Part shown: positions 42,023 through 50,599 of the stretch, piece by piece
Numbering within the stretch: position 1 is the stretch's first letter
How the letters are laid out: each line of letters starts with the position of its first letter
Assembly (NCBI GenBank): GCA_963818505.1
Contig: CAWFSJ010000001.1
Coordinates: 682,001 to 746,000, forward strand
Length of the DNA stretch: 64,000 nucleotides
Direction of reading: 5' to 3'
Source of the DNA: JADKAV01 sp963818505
GTDB taxonomy: Bacteria; Actinomycetota; Actinomycetes; S36-B12; UBA10799
Program-made: the position numbers and the translations under genes
Notes under the pieces: model-generated
The model's input: only the letters and a program-made list of their open reading frames with translations
Told to the model about the DNA's origin: nothing
Database searches by the model: none

Positions 42023-44410
42023 TCAGGTGCCGAAGGTCCTCGCCTTCCGGTACGCCGTATAGCCCGGCTCCCGCGGTGCCGTCCAGACCACCCTCACGAT
42101 GACCGCCTTTCCGAAGACCTTCACAGCCACCGCGCCGTTCTTCTGGCGGAACACCTGGCAGCGATCGACCTCACCCAAGCTGCTGCTGCGCGCACTCCTG
42201 CAGAACACCCGGGTGTCGACCTTGTTACCGGCGTTGGTGATGCAGTCGCGCCTAGTCAGAACCCTCACGCCCGACTTGGGCAGGCGCCCCGTGGAGACCA
42301 CACAACCCTTCAGCGCCACCTGCTTCACCCGCGGCGTCGGGGTTGGCGTGGGCGTCGGATTCGGTGTGGGAGTCGGGTTTGGCGTTGGTCCGGCCGGGGT
42401 GGCAGTCGTCGTACCGATCAGACTCGACGTGCCGTCCGTGGACGTGGCGAACACCCCGAACTCGTACTCGGTGCCGTTCGTCAGCTCCGGGATCAGGGTC
42501 GTTCGTCCTGACAGGTTGGACGGTCCCACGATCCATTGCTGGGTCCCTTTGGGCCGGTAGACGACGGAGTACGACAACGGCCCGGGGTGTCCCCCGGCAG
42601 GTGGCTCGGTCCAGAAGACCTGGACTTGGGCGTCACCTGCGGTGGCAGCGGGGTCAGGCGCCCCAACTCCTGCATACGGGGTCCCCACAGCAGTATTGCT
42701 GGGCGGAATGGACGCGACGTTGGCTCCGAAGGCTGCCACGACGAAGCTGTAAGGGATGCCGTTGGTCAGTCCCGTGATCGTCCTACGCAGCGTCGTCGCG
42801 CCAGTCACGTTCACATAGGTGAGCGGATCAGCCGAGCCGTCGATCTTGTAGCCGATCACGTAGCCGTTGACCGTGCCACCGGCCGGGTTCTGGGGACGAT
42901 TCCACCCCAGATCCACTGTTCCGTCTCCAGTCGAGGTCACCATCAGGTACGGCTGGAAGGTCTGCACGGCACCGATGTTTCGAGCACCGCCGGTGTCCCA
43001 ACGGGCATTGCCCAACACGTCCTCAGTGATGCACGACGAGTCGATCGGATTGACCACCTTGTTCGCACCAGCGCACGTGGCATTCGCCAGGACGTCAAGC
43101 AGTTTGCCTGGGTCGCTCAGAGACAGGATCAGCGGAGAGACGCTCGCGATAGGCCCGATCAGCGACGTGGTCGGGTCGAGTCCAGGGAAACCTTTGATCG
43201 CATTGGGCAGGATCGCTCCTATCGCCGCATCGTCCTGCTTCTCCGTCTTCTGTACCCACGTGGCAGCATCTGAGGCGAAGGCGGTGGCATCCGGGAACGA
43301 TCCGCCGTTGAAGAGGATCGGGCCGCCATCCGGATAGTCCTCGCCGGCGCCGATCGCAGTGGACTGAAACACCCACTTACCTGTGTTGCGGGTGCCGAAG
43401 CCCATTGACGAGGTGCCACTGCACAGGACAAACGGAGGCGGACCCTCACACGTCGGCCACCGCCACACGAACGTGCTAGCCGTGGTGGTGACGGTTCCGG
43501 AGAAGTTCAGGGCGCGGTCAGTCACCTGTCGCGACTCGACCACCATCGCGCTGTTGACGATCTGCGCGGACGCGGTGGCCAGCGAGAATCCGCCGGATTC
43601 GAAGAACTTGCTGCTGACGATCTTCGCGGTGCCCGTACCGTTGTCGCCCCACAGCACCGCCCAGCCGCCATCGTTGGTTTCGAACGTGACGCGGTCGAGA
43701 ATGAGATCCCCGCCAGCGCCCCGGACCATGGCGGCGCTGTTGAACTCCTGCGTGATGCCCTCCGGCACGGAACTGCTGTTGAGGCCAAACTGCCGCAGGG
43801 TCACGTCGGCTCCCTCGGCGGCGTCGATCAGGGGGCGGTTGCAGCCCGCGAGGGTGTCGACGATCCTCGAAGCTGTCGAGTCTGCGACCGACAGGGATGC
43901 GTTCCTCTCCACCTTGAACAGGCCGGGGAGCCTGTCGAAGAACATCTGGTCGATCGTGACCTCGATACCCGTGTTGTCCGCGCCGAGTGTGCCGATCTCC
44001 AGGAACCCTGGGGATATCGCGATCTGGACCGACCCAGCCGTACTTGCCGGGCATTTCCCGGAAGGGTTCACCTGCCCGGTCGCGTCAGCCCACATCTGCT
44101 GGCCATCGACGAAGGCACCGTTGCCTTTGATGTCCACCGACTCTGTGGCATTCACCCCGTAGGGCAAGCCGTTGACCCGCTTGCAGACATTGAAGTCCAC
44201 CAGCAGACCGGGCGTGAACTCAATCGTGTCCTTGCCCGGGTGAGCATTGGCCTGTTGGATCGCCCACTCGAAACTGCCCACCGCCTGGCAGCCGAGATCG
44301 CTGGTCACGGTGTACGTGTTGCCCGCGGCGCTCGCGGGGGCGACTGGACCTGCCCCAGAGACGCCGAGCGCCAACAATGCAGCGAGTACAAGTCTTCCTA
44401 CTCTGGACAT
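42023..44410 (-). CDS. Exported beta-helix/FN3 protein with TNAG C-terminal domain
   Basis: A 795-residue secreted protein. Signal peptide MSRVGRLVLAALLALGVSGA, cleavage near A-S-A-A-G. Residues about 30-480 resemble a right-handed parallel beta-helix: FEWAIQQANAHPGKDTIEFT at the start (a pattern seen in polymorphic-membrane and pectate-lyase-like helices) and runs such as GAGGDLILDRVTFETNDGGW. Two fibronectin type III domains (about 485-580 and 585-675) precede a Thr-Pro-Asn-Pro linker and the 95-residue C-terminal domain with CVVSTGRLPKSG and RRDCITNAGNKV, containing four cysteines. No LPXTG. ATG at 44410 with GAGG upstream. Function unknown. Confidence 0.82.
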   Translation of the reverse strand: MSRVGRLVLAALLALGVSGAGPVAPASAAGNTYTVTSDLGCQAVGSFEWAIQQANAHPGKDTIEFTPGLLVDFNVCKRVNGLPYGVNATESVDIKGNGAFVDGQQMWADATGQVNPSGKCPASTAGSVQIAISPGFLEIGTLGADNTGIEVTIDQMFFDRLPGLFKVERNASLSVADSTASRIVDTLAGCNRPLIDAAEGADVTLRQFGLNSSSVPEGITQEFNSAAMVRGAGGDLILDRVTFETNDGGWAVLWGDNGTGTAKIVSSKFFESGGFSLATASAQIVNSAMVVESRQVTDRALNFSGTVTTTASTFVWRWPTCEGPPPFVLCSGTSSMGFGTRNTGKWVFQSTAIGAGEDYPDGGPILFNGGSFPDATAFASDAATWVQKTEKQDDAAIGAILPNAIKGFPGLDPTTSLIGPIASVSPLILSLSDPGKLLDVLANATCAGANKVVNPIDSSCITEDVLGNARWDTGGARNIGAVQTFQPYLMVTSTGDGTVDLGWNRPQNPAGGTVNGYVIGYKIDGSADPLTYVNVTGATTLRRTITGLTNGIPYSFVVAAFGANVASIPPSNTAVGTPYAGVGAPDPAATAGDAQVQVFWTEPPAGGHPGPLSYSVVYRPKGTQQWIVGPSNLSGRTTLIPELTNGTEYEFGVFATSTDGTSSLIGTTTATPAGPTPNPTPTPNPTPTPTPTPRVKQVALKGCVVSTGRLPKSGVRVLTRRDCITNAGNKVDTRVFCRSARSSSLGEVDRCQVFRQKNGAVAVKVFGKAVIVRVVWTAPREPGYTAYRKARTFGT

Positions 44411-44627
44411 GACGCCTCATTCCTCGATGGTGTTCGTCGGCGCGACACCAAACAAATCGCTCGTACGTCCACGCACCTTGCCAGGTACAACTCACCATTC
44501 GACACGGCCAGGCGACGGTCCCACCCGCGGTGAGCAACTGTGCATGCTTGTCCAACAAGTGTGTTTTGTCACGACTTGGTGCTTTCTGCTTGCACCCGGC
44601 GGATCCGCAGCGGGATAGGGTGACCGA

Positions 44628-45254
44628 GTGTTTTCAGGACCTCCGAAGTGGCTTCGCGATCGACCCCCAGGCGTCTCCTCGCGTCTGCACCCTGGCGAAG
44701 GCACCTCCACACCCTGGCGCAGCGAATCGGGGGTGTCGGTGGACCTGCCGGTCACGCTCGACCTGCTGGAGATGGACGCCCGCAGCGATCGCCTGCTCTG
44801 GTGGGTATCGGCCGAGATTGGACTGCACGACAACAGTCCCGTCGTGAAGAACCTCGCGATGGGCGCTGACAAGGGCCTCGACCTCGTCAGACTGCAACGC
44901 GAATTCCGCTGGTACACCCCGCTGGATGTAGTCACGCGGATCGTGCCGAGACTCATTGCTCGGGGCCAGGACCCGTACACCTGGGAGTTTCCGGTGACCG
45001 GATACCCGGAAGCCGCAATCGTCGAGAAGACCGTGGGCCGGCGCCTCTCAGACGAGTTCCTCGAGGACATTTCGCGCGAGTACCTGGAGTTTGGCCGGGG
45101 TTACGTGAAGGAGATGGCTGCCGCCCATCAGGTCAGCCCCAGTACGATCGCCAGCTGGGTGCACAAGGCACGGACCCGCGGGATCATCAGCGACACCAGC
45201 CGCGGGGTCAAAGGCGGGGTGTGGGTGAACAAGGAGGACCGCAAGCCCGGCTGA
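44628..45254 (+). CDS. Helix-turn-helix protein of unknown function
   Basis: A 208-residue protein. The middle part (PVTLDLLEMDARSDRLLWWV ... YTPLDVVTRIVPRLIARGQD) matches no family I can name. The C-terminal quarter contains a helix-turn-helix, YVKEMAAAHQVSPSTIASWV followed by HKARTRGIIS, as in phage or plasmid-type DNA-binding proteins. GTG start at 44628 with TAGGGT exactly six bases upstream and no ribosome site, so leaderless. It directly precedes the HNH repeat element, so it may be accessory DNA acquired with it. Confidence 0.72.
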   Translation: MFSGPPKWLRDRPPGVSSRLHPGEGTSTPWRSESGVSVDLPVTLDLLEMDARSDRLLWWVSAEIGLHDNSPVVKNLAMGADKGLDLVRLQREFRWYTPLDVVTRIVPRLIARGQDPYTWEFPVTGYPEAAIVEKTVGRRLSDEFLEDISREYLEFGRGYVKEMAAAHQVSPSTIASWVHKARTRGIISDTSRGVKGGVWVNKEDRKPG

Positions 45255-45266
45255 GCCGACTCGCTC

Positions 45267-46445
45267 GATGCGGGTTTCCACAGGCTGTTTCGGCGGCAAC
45301 AAGTTGTCGTACCCCTGTTCTAATGTTGCTGCATGGATGTTCACCAGGCCTGGGATCTGCTGCAAACCGCCGGCGCGGATCCACTCGAGGTCGCCCGCGC
45401 GGCCGAGACAGTGAAAGCCTTCAGCGACGCCCGCCAGATCAGCGCCATCAACCAGGTCGCCGAGCACAACCCGGTCGTGTTCGACCCCAGCGGGCACCCG
45501 TGCGACCCCGCCCCCGCCGAGATCGCCTGCGCCCTAGCCTGGACCCCTGCCACCGCCAGCCGCCGGGTGGACCTGGCACAAGAACTGCACGAAGAACTAC
45601 CCATGGTCCTCGACGCGCTATCCAGCGGGCACCTCGACCTCGGCAAGGCCCAGGAGATCGCCCACGGCACCGTGGCCATGACAGCGCAGGGCCGCGCCGC
45701 CTTGGCCCAGGCCGCCTGCCACTACGCGCCCACCCACACCCGCGGACAACTACGGGCATGGCTGGCCCGGCACATCGCCACCATCGAACCCGAAGCCGCC
45801 GAACACCGACGCAAACAAGCCCGCAAAGACCGCCGGGTGTGGGTACGCCCCGAAACCGACGGGATGGCCTCCCTCGGGGCCTACCTCACCGCCGAAGAAG
45901 CCCAAACCTGCTACGACAGCCTGCGCCTCGCCGCCAGCAACACCGACGGGCCCGTCGACGCCGCCCGCGCCGACGAACTCGTCGCCCGACTCACCGGCAC
46001 ACCCGCCGACCAGCCCATCCCCGTGCAGATACTCATCACCCCTGCCGGCCACGAACTCGCCGGCTACGGCCCGATCAGCCAGACCCACGCCCACCAACTC
46101 TGCGACGGCACCGCGCGCATCCGCCTGGACAAACCCCAGCCCAGCACCCAATACCGGCCCAGCCCCACCCTCACCCGCTACGTCAAGACCCGCGACCGGC
46201 ACTGCCGCTTCCCCGGCTGCCGACGCCCCGCCATGCACTGCGACCTCGACCATAGGACACCGCACCCCATCGGCGCCACAAGCGCGGCGAACCTCCAATG
46301 CCTGTGCCGCTACCACCACCGCCTCAAAACCCACACCAACTGGAAAGTGAGCGCCGCACCCCACGGCACCCTCACCTGGACCAGCCCAACCGGGCGAACC
46401 TACCGCTCCTACCTCGAAGACCCCTGAAACCACGCGGCGCACCGC
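45267..46445 (+). repeat. 1.18-kb duplicated HNH element, copy 1
   Basis: Identical, apart from three substitutions and one base indel, to 60653-61832, in the same orientation 15,387 bases apart. It consists of a 66-base upstream segment, the whole HNH gene and 18 bases after the stop. No terminal inverted repeats or target duplication is evident at the edges. It behaves like the 13E12-type repeats of mycobacteria. Confidence 0.92.
45333..46427 (+). CDS. DUF222/13E12-type HNH endonuclease (copy 1)
   Basis: A 364-residue protein of the DUF222 + HNH family, common in multicopy in actinobacteria. The helical DUF222 domain occupies about 5-240 (EIACALAWTPATASRRVDLA, GHLDLGKAQEIAHGTVAM). The C-terminal HNH nuclease is complete: CRFPGCRRPAMHCDLDH, then H-P-x-G-A-T-S, then NLQCLCRYHHRLKTH, giving two CxxC-type zinc pairs and the H-N-H catalytic residues. 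The start ATG has TAATGT exactly six bases upstream inside the repeated unit, so each copy carries its own leaderless promoter. Biological role is unknown. Confidence 0.93.
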   Translation: MDVHQAWDLLQTAGADPLEVARAAETVKAFSDARQISAINQVAEHNPVVFDPSGHPCDPAPAEIACALAWTPATASRRVDLAQELHEELPMVLDALSSGHLDLGKAQEIAHGTVAMTAQGRAALAQAACHYAPTHTRGQLRAWLARHIATIEPEAAEHRRKQARKDRRVWVRPETDGMASLGAYLTAEEAQTCYDSLRLAASNTDGPVDAARADELVARLTGTPADQPIPVQILITPAGHELAGYGPISQTHAHQLCDGTARIRLDKPQPSTQYRPSPTLTRYVKTRDRHCRFPGCRRPAMHCDLDHRTPHPIGATSAANLQCLCRYHHRLKTHTNWKVSAAPHGTLTWTSPTGRTYRSYLEDP

Positions 46446-46604
46446 CTCGGAGCGCACTGCGCCCTTCATGGTGCCGCCCAAATGGAGCTCGACCTGCGCG
46501 GCCGAACGGCAGGCTACCCGTTTTCGGTATTGACCCCTCTGTGGAGGCGGCGTACGTTCGCACAGTCGACTGCCGCGGGTTGAGCAGTCGTGAAGGCAGG
46601 TCGG

Positions 46605-49600
46605 ATGGCTCGAGCGACGATATCGTCACGACCCACCAGTCGGTGGGCCGGCGCATTCCTCGCGGTCGCGATGGTCGCCTCGCTACAAGTCGCCGGTCCC
46701 GCACGAGCCGCGGACACGATCACGGTCGACTTCGAGGCCGGTCCTGCGGTGGGCACACCTGTGACCACGCAGTACCTCGCCTCCGCCTTCGTGCAGTTCC
46801 TGGCCGCTGACCCCGGCTTCCGGCCCTACCGGCGCTCCGCCCCCGGGCAGGCCCGCTCAGGCACGGTGGCCGCCGACGTGGGGTATGACGTGTGCGCGCC
46901 CGAGACCGGGGGCGGATGCGAGTTCGCCACGCCCCTGATGACCGGGCGGCTCACCCGCACGGCAACGGCTGTCACGCTGTACGCGGGACTGTTCACCGCC
47001 TCCCCGCAATCGACGTCTGCACAACTGACCGCCTACCGCGCCAACAACACGCAGGTGGGCTCAGTCACGGTCCCTGTCTCAGCATCTGGGTTCACGTCTG
47101 CACTAACCGTGACCAGTGCCGCGCCGGACATCGCTCGCTTCGTGCTGACCGCTACCGGGCCTGGCGCGACGAATTCGACTCTCGGCTTCGACGACCTGAC
47201 TCTTCAGTTCCCGGACAACTCGTTGCCGGACCTGAGCCTCTCAGCACCCTCACTGGTACACCGGCTTCTGCAGGGCGACACTCTCGACATCCCGGTCGAG
47301 TTGACCCGGCTCAACGGCTCGAACGGATCGGCGACGATGTCGGTGTCCGGCCTGCCCGCGGGAGTCACAGCACAGTTCCTGCCCAATCCCGTAACAGGAA
47401 CGGCGTCGACGACAACGCTGCGGCTGACAGCCACCGACGACGCCCCCGCCTTCGAGCAACCAGCGGAGTTGACAATCACAGCGGATCCGCAATCGAACGC
47501 CAACGTCGCGCCTGGTTTACGCACCGTCACGACCCTCCTGACCGTGCGTTCGAACTTCGAATTGTCCGTCGTCGCGGGCCCAGCGTTCCGCGTCGGCTTG
47601 TGCGCCCCTACCGATGTGACAGTGCGCGTCCAACGCAGCCCCGAATTCGCCGGCACCGTGACGCTCACGGCGGCCGGGAACGGGCAGGCCACCGAGATCC
47701 TGCCCTCAGGCACGATCGCTACGAGCGGAGCGCTGATCGCCGAACGGACTCTGCGCCTGACCCGCACCGCGGCGCTGGGCAACCGCACCGTGCTGCTCAC
47801 CGCCACCAGTCCCGGTGTCCCGTCGCGATCCCTGCAACTGCAAGTCGGCGATGCGCCGAGTGCGGCGACGCTGACTCAGACCACCGGCTGGGCCCCGCGT
47901 TTACGCAGGCCCGGTGAGCGAATCGAGGTCACGGGAAGCGGCTTCTGTGCGGGCACCATGGTGCGCGTGGGCAACAACCGTGCAGAGGTGCCGGTGGATG
48001 TGGCCGCGGACGGACGCAGTTTCACGTTCCGCATCCCACGCGCCGCCACCAGCGGCCCCGTAACCGTCATCCCGACCACAGGCCCGGCGTTCCAGACCAG
48101 CAACGCCTTGCAGGTCAAGACCGTTCGCAACACCCACGGTTTCGCATTCGACAACTACGGCTACGGATGGCTGTCCTTCGGCGAACTCACCGATCTGGTG
48201 GGTGTGCGCGACATGTTCATCGAGGTGAATCCGTGCTGGCCGTTCTACTCCTGTCCGGTACCGACCGGAGTGCCGGACCCGGTCGCGTACGTGGTGTGGG
48301 GTGTCCTCAACGTCGCACTCAAGGCGTCGGGCGGCCACTGCTTCGGGATCAGCCGAACGGTTCAGGAACTGCTTGCTGACAAGGTCCGCTACAGCAAGTT
48401 CGCCCCCGGCGTGGACCACCCGTTCGCACTGCCTTCGGCCACCGGCCCGAACTCGGCACTTGGCACATGGCTGGATGGTCGCCACGCGGGGCAGGGCACA
48501 TCGGAGTTCCTGCGCGGCTATCTGGGCCGCGAGCGCAGCATCGCCATCCAGTTGGACCGGATCAGCGCTGAACTCGCCGCCGGACGCTACCCCGGAGTCT
48601 CGATGCAGAACGGGTTCAGTGGCCACGTGGTCACTGCGTACGACATCGAGAATCTGCCCGACGGCTCGACGGTGGTCTACGTCTACGACAACAACCAGCA
48701 GTTCACCTCGGGCGAGGACACCGACGCCGACGGTCACTACCGGCTCGAGATCGAGCGCAGCGCCATCAGGATCAATCCTGCGAAGTCACGCTGGGAGTTC
48801 CCCGTGGGCGACGAGACCTGGTCCGGCGGCGACAGCGACATCTTCACCGTGCCGCTCAGTCTGATCCCCGACGATCCGAGCCTGCCTGGGCTCAACGCTT
48901 TGCAGAGCATCACCATCTTCGGCGCCCCGGGAGGGTCAGCCCGCCTGACCGACCCGAACGCCGAGTTCGTCCCGGTTCAGGACAGCGCCGCCGTGCCTGG
49001 TTCTGGCGGCTTCCTGGTCGCAGCACCGGGCCAGCGAATCTCCCACGACGTGGTGGGTCTGAGTACCGGAAGGTACTCGCAGGTCACGACCGGTGACGGG
49101 TTCGCGGCTGGTGTGCGCGACGTGCCCACTCGCACGGGGATCGAGGACCGCGTGATTGCTGATGAGGGATCCGTGCGGTTTGCCGGCGGAATGGACCGAC
49201 CCCTGCTCATGGACATGGCTGCCGGCGACCGGTCGGCGCAGATCGAGACCCGCGGCTTCCAGGACGGGCAGGACACGGCGACGTTCAAGGGCCGCGCCCT
49301 GGTGTATCGCCACAATGGCGGCCCCACCCGGATCCGTTTGCATCTGGCTGAAACCAACCGCCGCGGCACCGATCGATTCACGTCCGCACCGGTGCTCATC
49401 GGGCGCGACGCAGTGGTGCGAGCGAAGCCGGTCGACTGGGGTTCGTTGGACCGGGTGCGACTCGTGACGGTGTCTGGCGACAAGCGCACGGTCCGGACCT
49501 TGACGGACAAGTCGACGTCACGCACACGCCTGCTGCTGGGCGAACCTGACCTCAAGGGCAAGCGGGTGTCCTTGCGCTTACGCGTGAAGCGACCGAGCAC

Positions 49601-49826
49601 GCCTGCGTCGGCAGGTGTAGTTCTGCAGGCCTTCCGGGGTCAGCAGCTGGTCGCGCGCAAGGCTGTGGGCCTGCGTTCGCCGGGTCGCGGCAAGGTCGTG
49701 CGCTGGCAATTGCCCAACCGTGCAGATGGACGGCTTCGCATCGTCGCAAACGTCACACTGCTGACCTCCGGTGACCAGAGCACGACACTGCGGGAGCGGT
49801 CGCAGGCAGTGCTCACTCGACGCTGA
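46605..49826 (+). CDS. Large exported protein with Ig-like domains and a Cys-His active-site-like domain
   Basis: A 1073-residue secreted protein. Signal peptide ending P-A-R-A-A at about residue 35. Residues 36-210 form a beta-sandwich, followed by Ig-like repeats (about 215-425: LPDLSLSAPSLVHRLLQGDT, LSVVAGPAFRVGLCAP) and an IPT-like domain (about 430-520). Residues about 530-730 are an alpha/beta domain with C579 in SGGHCFGISRT, H674 in GFSGHVVTAYD and D695-N696 in YVYDNNQQF, the order and surroundings of papain/transglutaminase-type Cys-His-Asp/Asn sites. The remaining 340 residues are beta-rich. The ATG at 46605 has GGCAGG upstream. Probable surface or secreted hydrolase/peptidase; activity unproven. 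Confidence 0.82.
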   Translation: MARATISSRPTSRWAGAFLAVAMVASLQVAGPARAADTITVDFEAGPAVGTPVTTQYLASAFVQFLAADPGFRPYRRSAPGQARSGTVAADVGYDVCAPETGGGCEFATPLMTGRLTRTATAVTLYAGLFTASPQSTSAQLTAYRANNTQVGSVTVPVSASGFTSALTVTSAAPDIARFVLTATGPGATNSTLGFDDLTLQFPDNSLPDLSLSAPSLVHRLLQGDTLDIPVELTRLNGSNGSATMSVSGLPAGVTAQFLPNPVTGTASTTTLRLTATDDAPAFEQPAELTITADPQSNANVAPGLRTVTTLLTVRSNFELSVVAGPAFRVGLCAPTDVTVRVQRSPEFAGTVTLTAAGNGQATEILPSGTIATSGALIAERTLRLTRTAALGNRTVLLTATSPGVPSRSLQLQVGDAPSAATLTQTTGWAPRLRRPGERIEVTGSGFCAGTMVRVGNNRAEVPVDVAADGRSFTFRIPRAATSGPVTVIPTTGPAFQTSNALQVKTVRNTHGFAFDNYGYGWLSFGELTDLVGVRDMFIEVNPCWPFYSCPVPTGVPDPVAYVVWGVLNVALKASGGHCFGISRTVQELLADKVRYSKFAPGVDHPFALPSATGPNSALGTWLDGRHAGQGTSEFLRGYLGRERSIAIQLDRISAELAAGRYPGVSMQNGFSGHVVTAYDIENLPDGSTVVYVYDNNQQFTSGEDTDADGHYRLEIERSAIRINPAKSRWEFPVGDETWSGGDSDIFTVPLSLIPDDPSLPGLNALQSITIFGAPGGSARLTDPNAEFVPVQDSAAVPGSGGFLVAAPGQRISHDVVGLSTGRYSQVTTGDGFAAGVRDVPTRTGIEDRVIADEGSVRFAGGMDRPLLMDMAAGDRSAQIETRGFQDGQDTATFKGRALVYRHNGGPTRIRLHLAETNRRGTDRFTSAPVLIGRDAVVRAKPVDWGSLDRVRLVTVSGDKRTVRTLTDKSTSRTRLLLGEPDLKGKRVSLRLRVKRPSTPASAGVVLQAFRGQQLVARKAVGLRSPGRGKVVRWQLPNRADGRLRIVANVTLLTSGDQSTTLRERSQAVLTRR

Positions 49827-49856
49827 GACGCTGGCTCTCGGCCCCCGACTCGCCGC

Positions 49857-50342
49857 CTACTTCCCCTTCTTCGGGTACTGGCATTTCAAACCGCCGGCGA
49901 AGACGACCCCGTCGGTGCCTGCCCGGTTGAAGGTGGGCTGGAAGCCGACTCCCATGAGCTTGCCTTTCGAACGGAAGTTCACCTGCCCGAATCCGGGGAC
50001 AGGGAACGGCGGCACGTAGAGGTTGCTGTAAGCGGCTTCACCGTTCAGGCTCACGAGGACGTAGGGGTCGGCGTCCTTGCCGAGCACGAGATCGTATGAG
50101 TGGAAACCGCTGAAGTCGTCGATGAAGACGGAGAGCCGATATCCGTTTACGACCGGTGTCCGGGCGACGAACCCGCCGCGCGCCTTCCGGCATTTGGCCG
50201 TGGTGAACTCAGCAACGATTTGATCTTCGTGGAACATCGTCACCTTGTAGCCTCCGTCGGGCGCAGCCCCCGCCGGGCTGGCAAGACCGAGAGCGGACAT
50301 GGCAAGGGCGACGCTGAACAGCAATCGCAGGTAGGTCTTCAC
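49857..50342 (-). CDS. Small exported protein
   Basis: A 161-residue secreted protein. Signal peptide MKTYLRLLFSVALAMSALGL ... A-G-A, cleavage before APDGG. The mature part (about 135 residues) is beta-rich, with a Cys at each end (AKCRKARGG and GLKCQYPKK) that could form one disulfide. A glycine-rich centre ends VPGFGQVNFRSKG. No recognised family. GTG start at 50342; a TACGTT box seven bases upstream suggests a leaderless message. It is convergent with the 1073-residue protein, 30 bases apart. Confidence 0.75.
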   Translation of the reverse strand: MKTYLRLLFSVALAMSALGLASPAGAAPDGGYKVTMFHEDQIVAEFTTAKCRKARGGFVARTPVVNGYRLSVFIDDFSGFHSYDLVLGKDADPYVLVSLNGEAAYSNLYVPPFPVPGFGQVNFRSKGKLMGVGFQPTFNRAGTDGVVFAGGLKCQYPKKGK

Positions 50343-50599
50343 TCTCCCGAACGTATGCCTGTGGCCACGCAGCGGCTATGGCCCTTTCGATCAGACTCTC
50401 ACCGAGGCCCGCGCCCCGCCTCAGCCGTCGATGCCCGTCCAGGCCTTGCCGAACCTTCCGCGCGCACGGGCCGCACACCCGGCTTCACGACATCGTCGAA
50501 TCGGTGCGGGAAATGCTCGGCATGCGAAGTTACGCGGACACCCCAGCGTGTCGCGGGAACTTCGCGACAACCATGAGCGCGAAACCGCGAAACAGGAAG

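Noticed and set aside
45333..46427. Restriction-modification or defence nuclease system
   Set aside because: The HNH protein belongs to the DUF222/13E12 repeat family and no methylase, helicase or other defence gene accompanies either copy.
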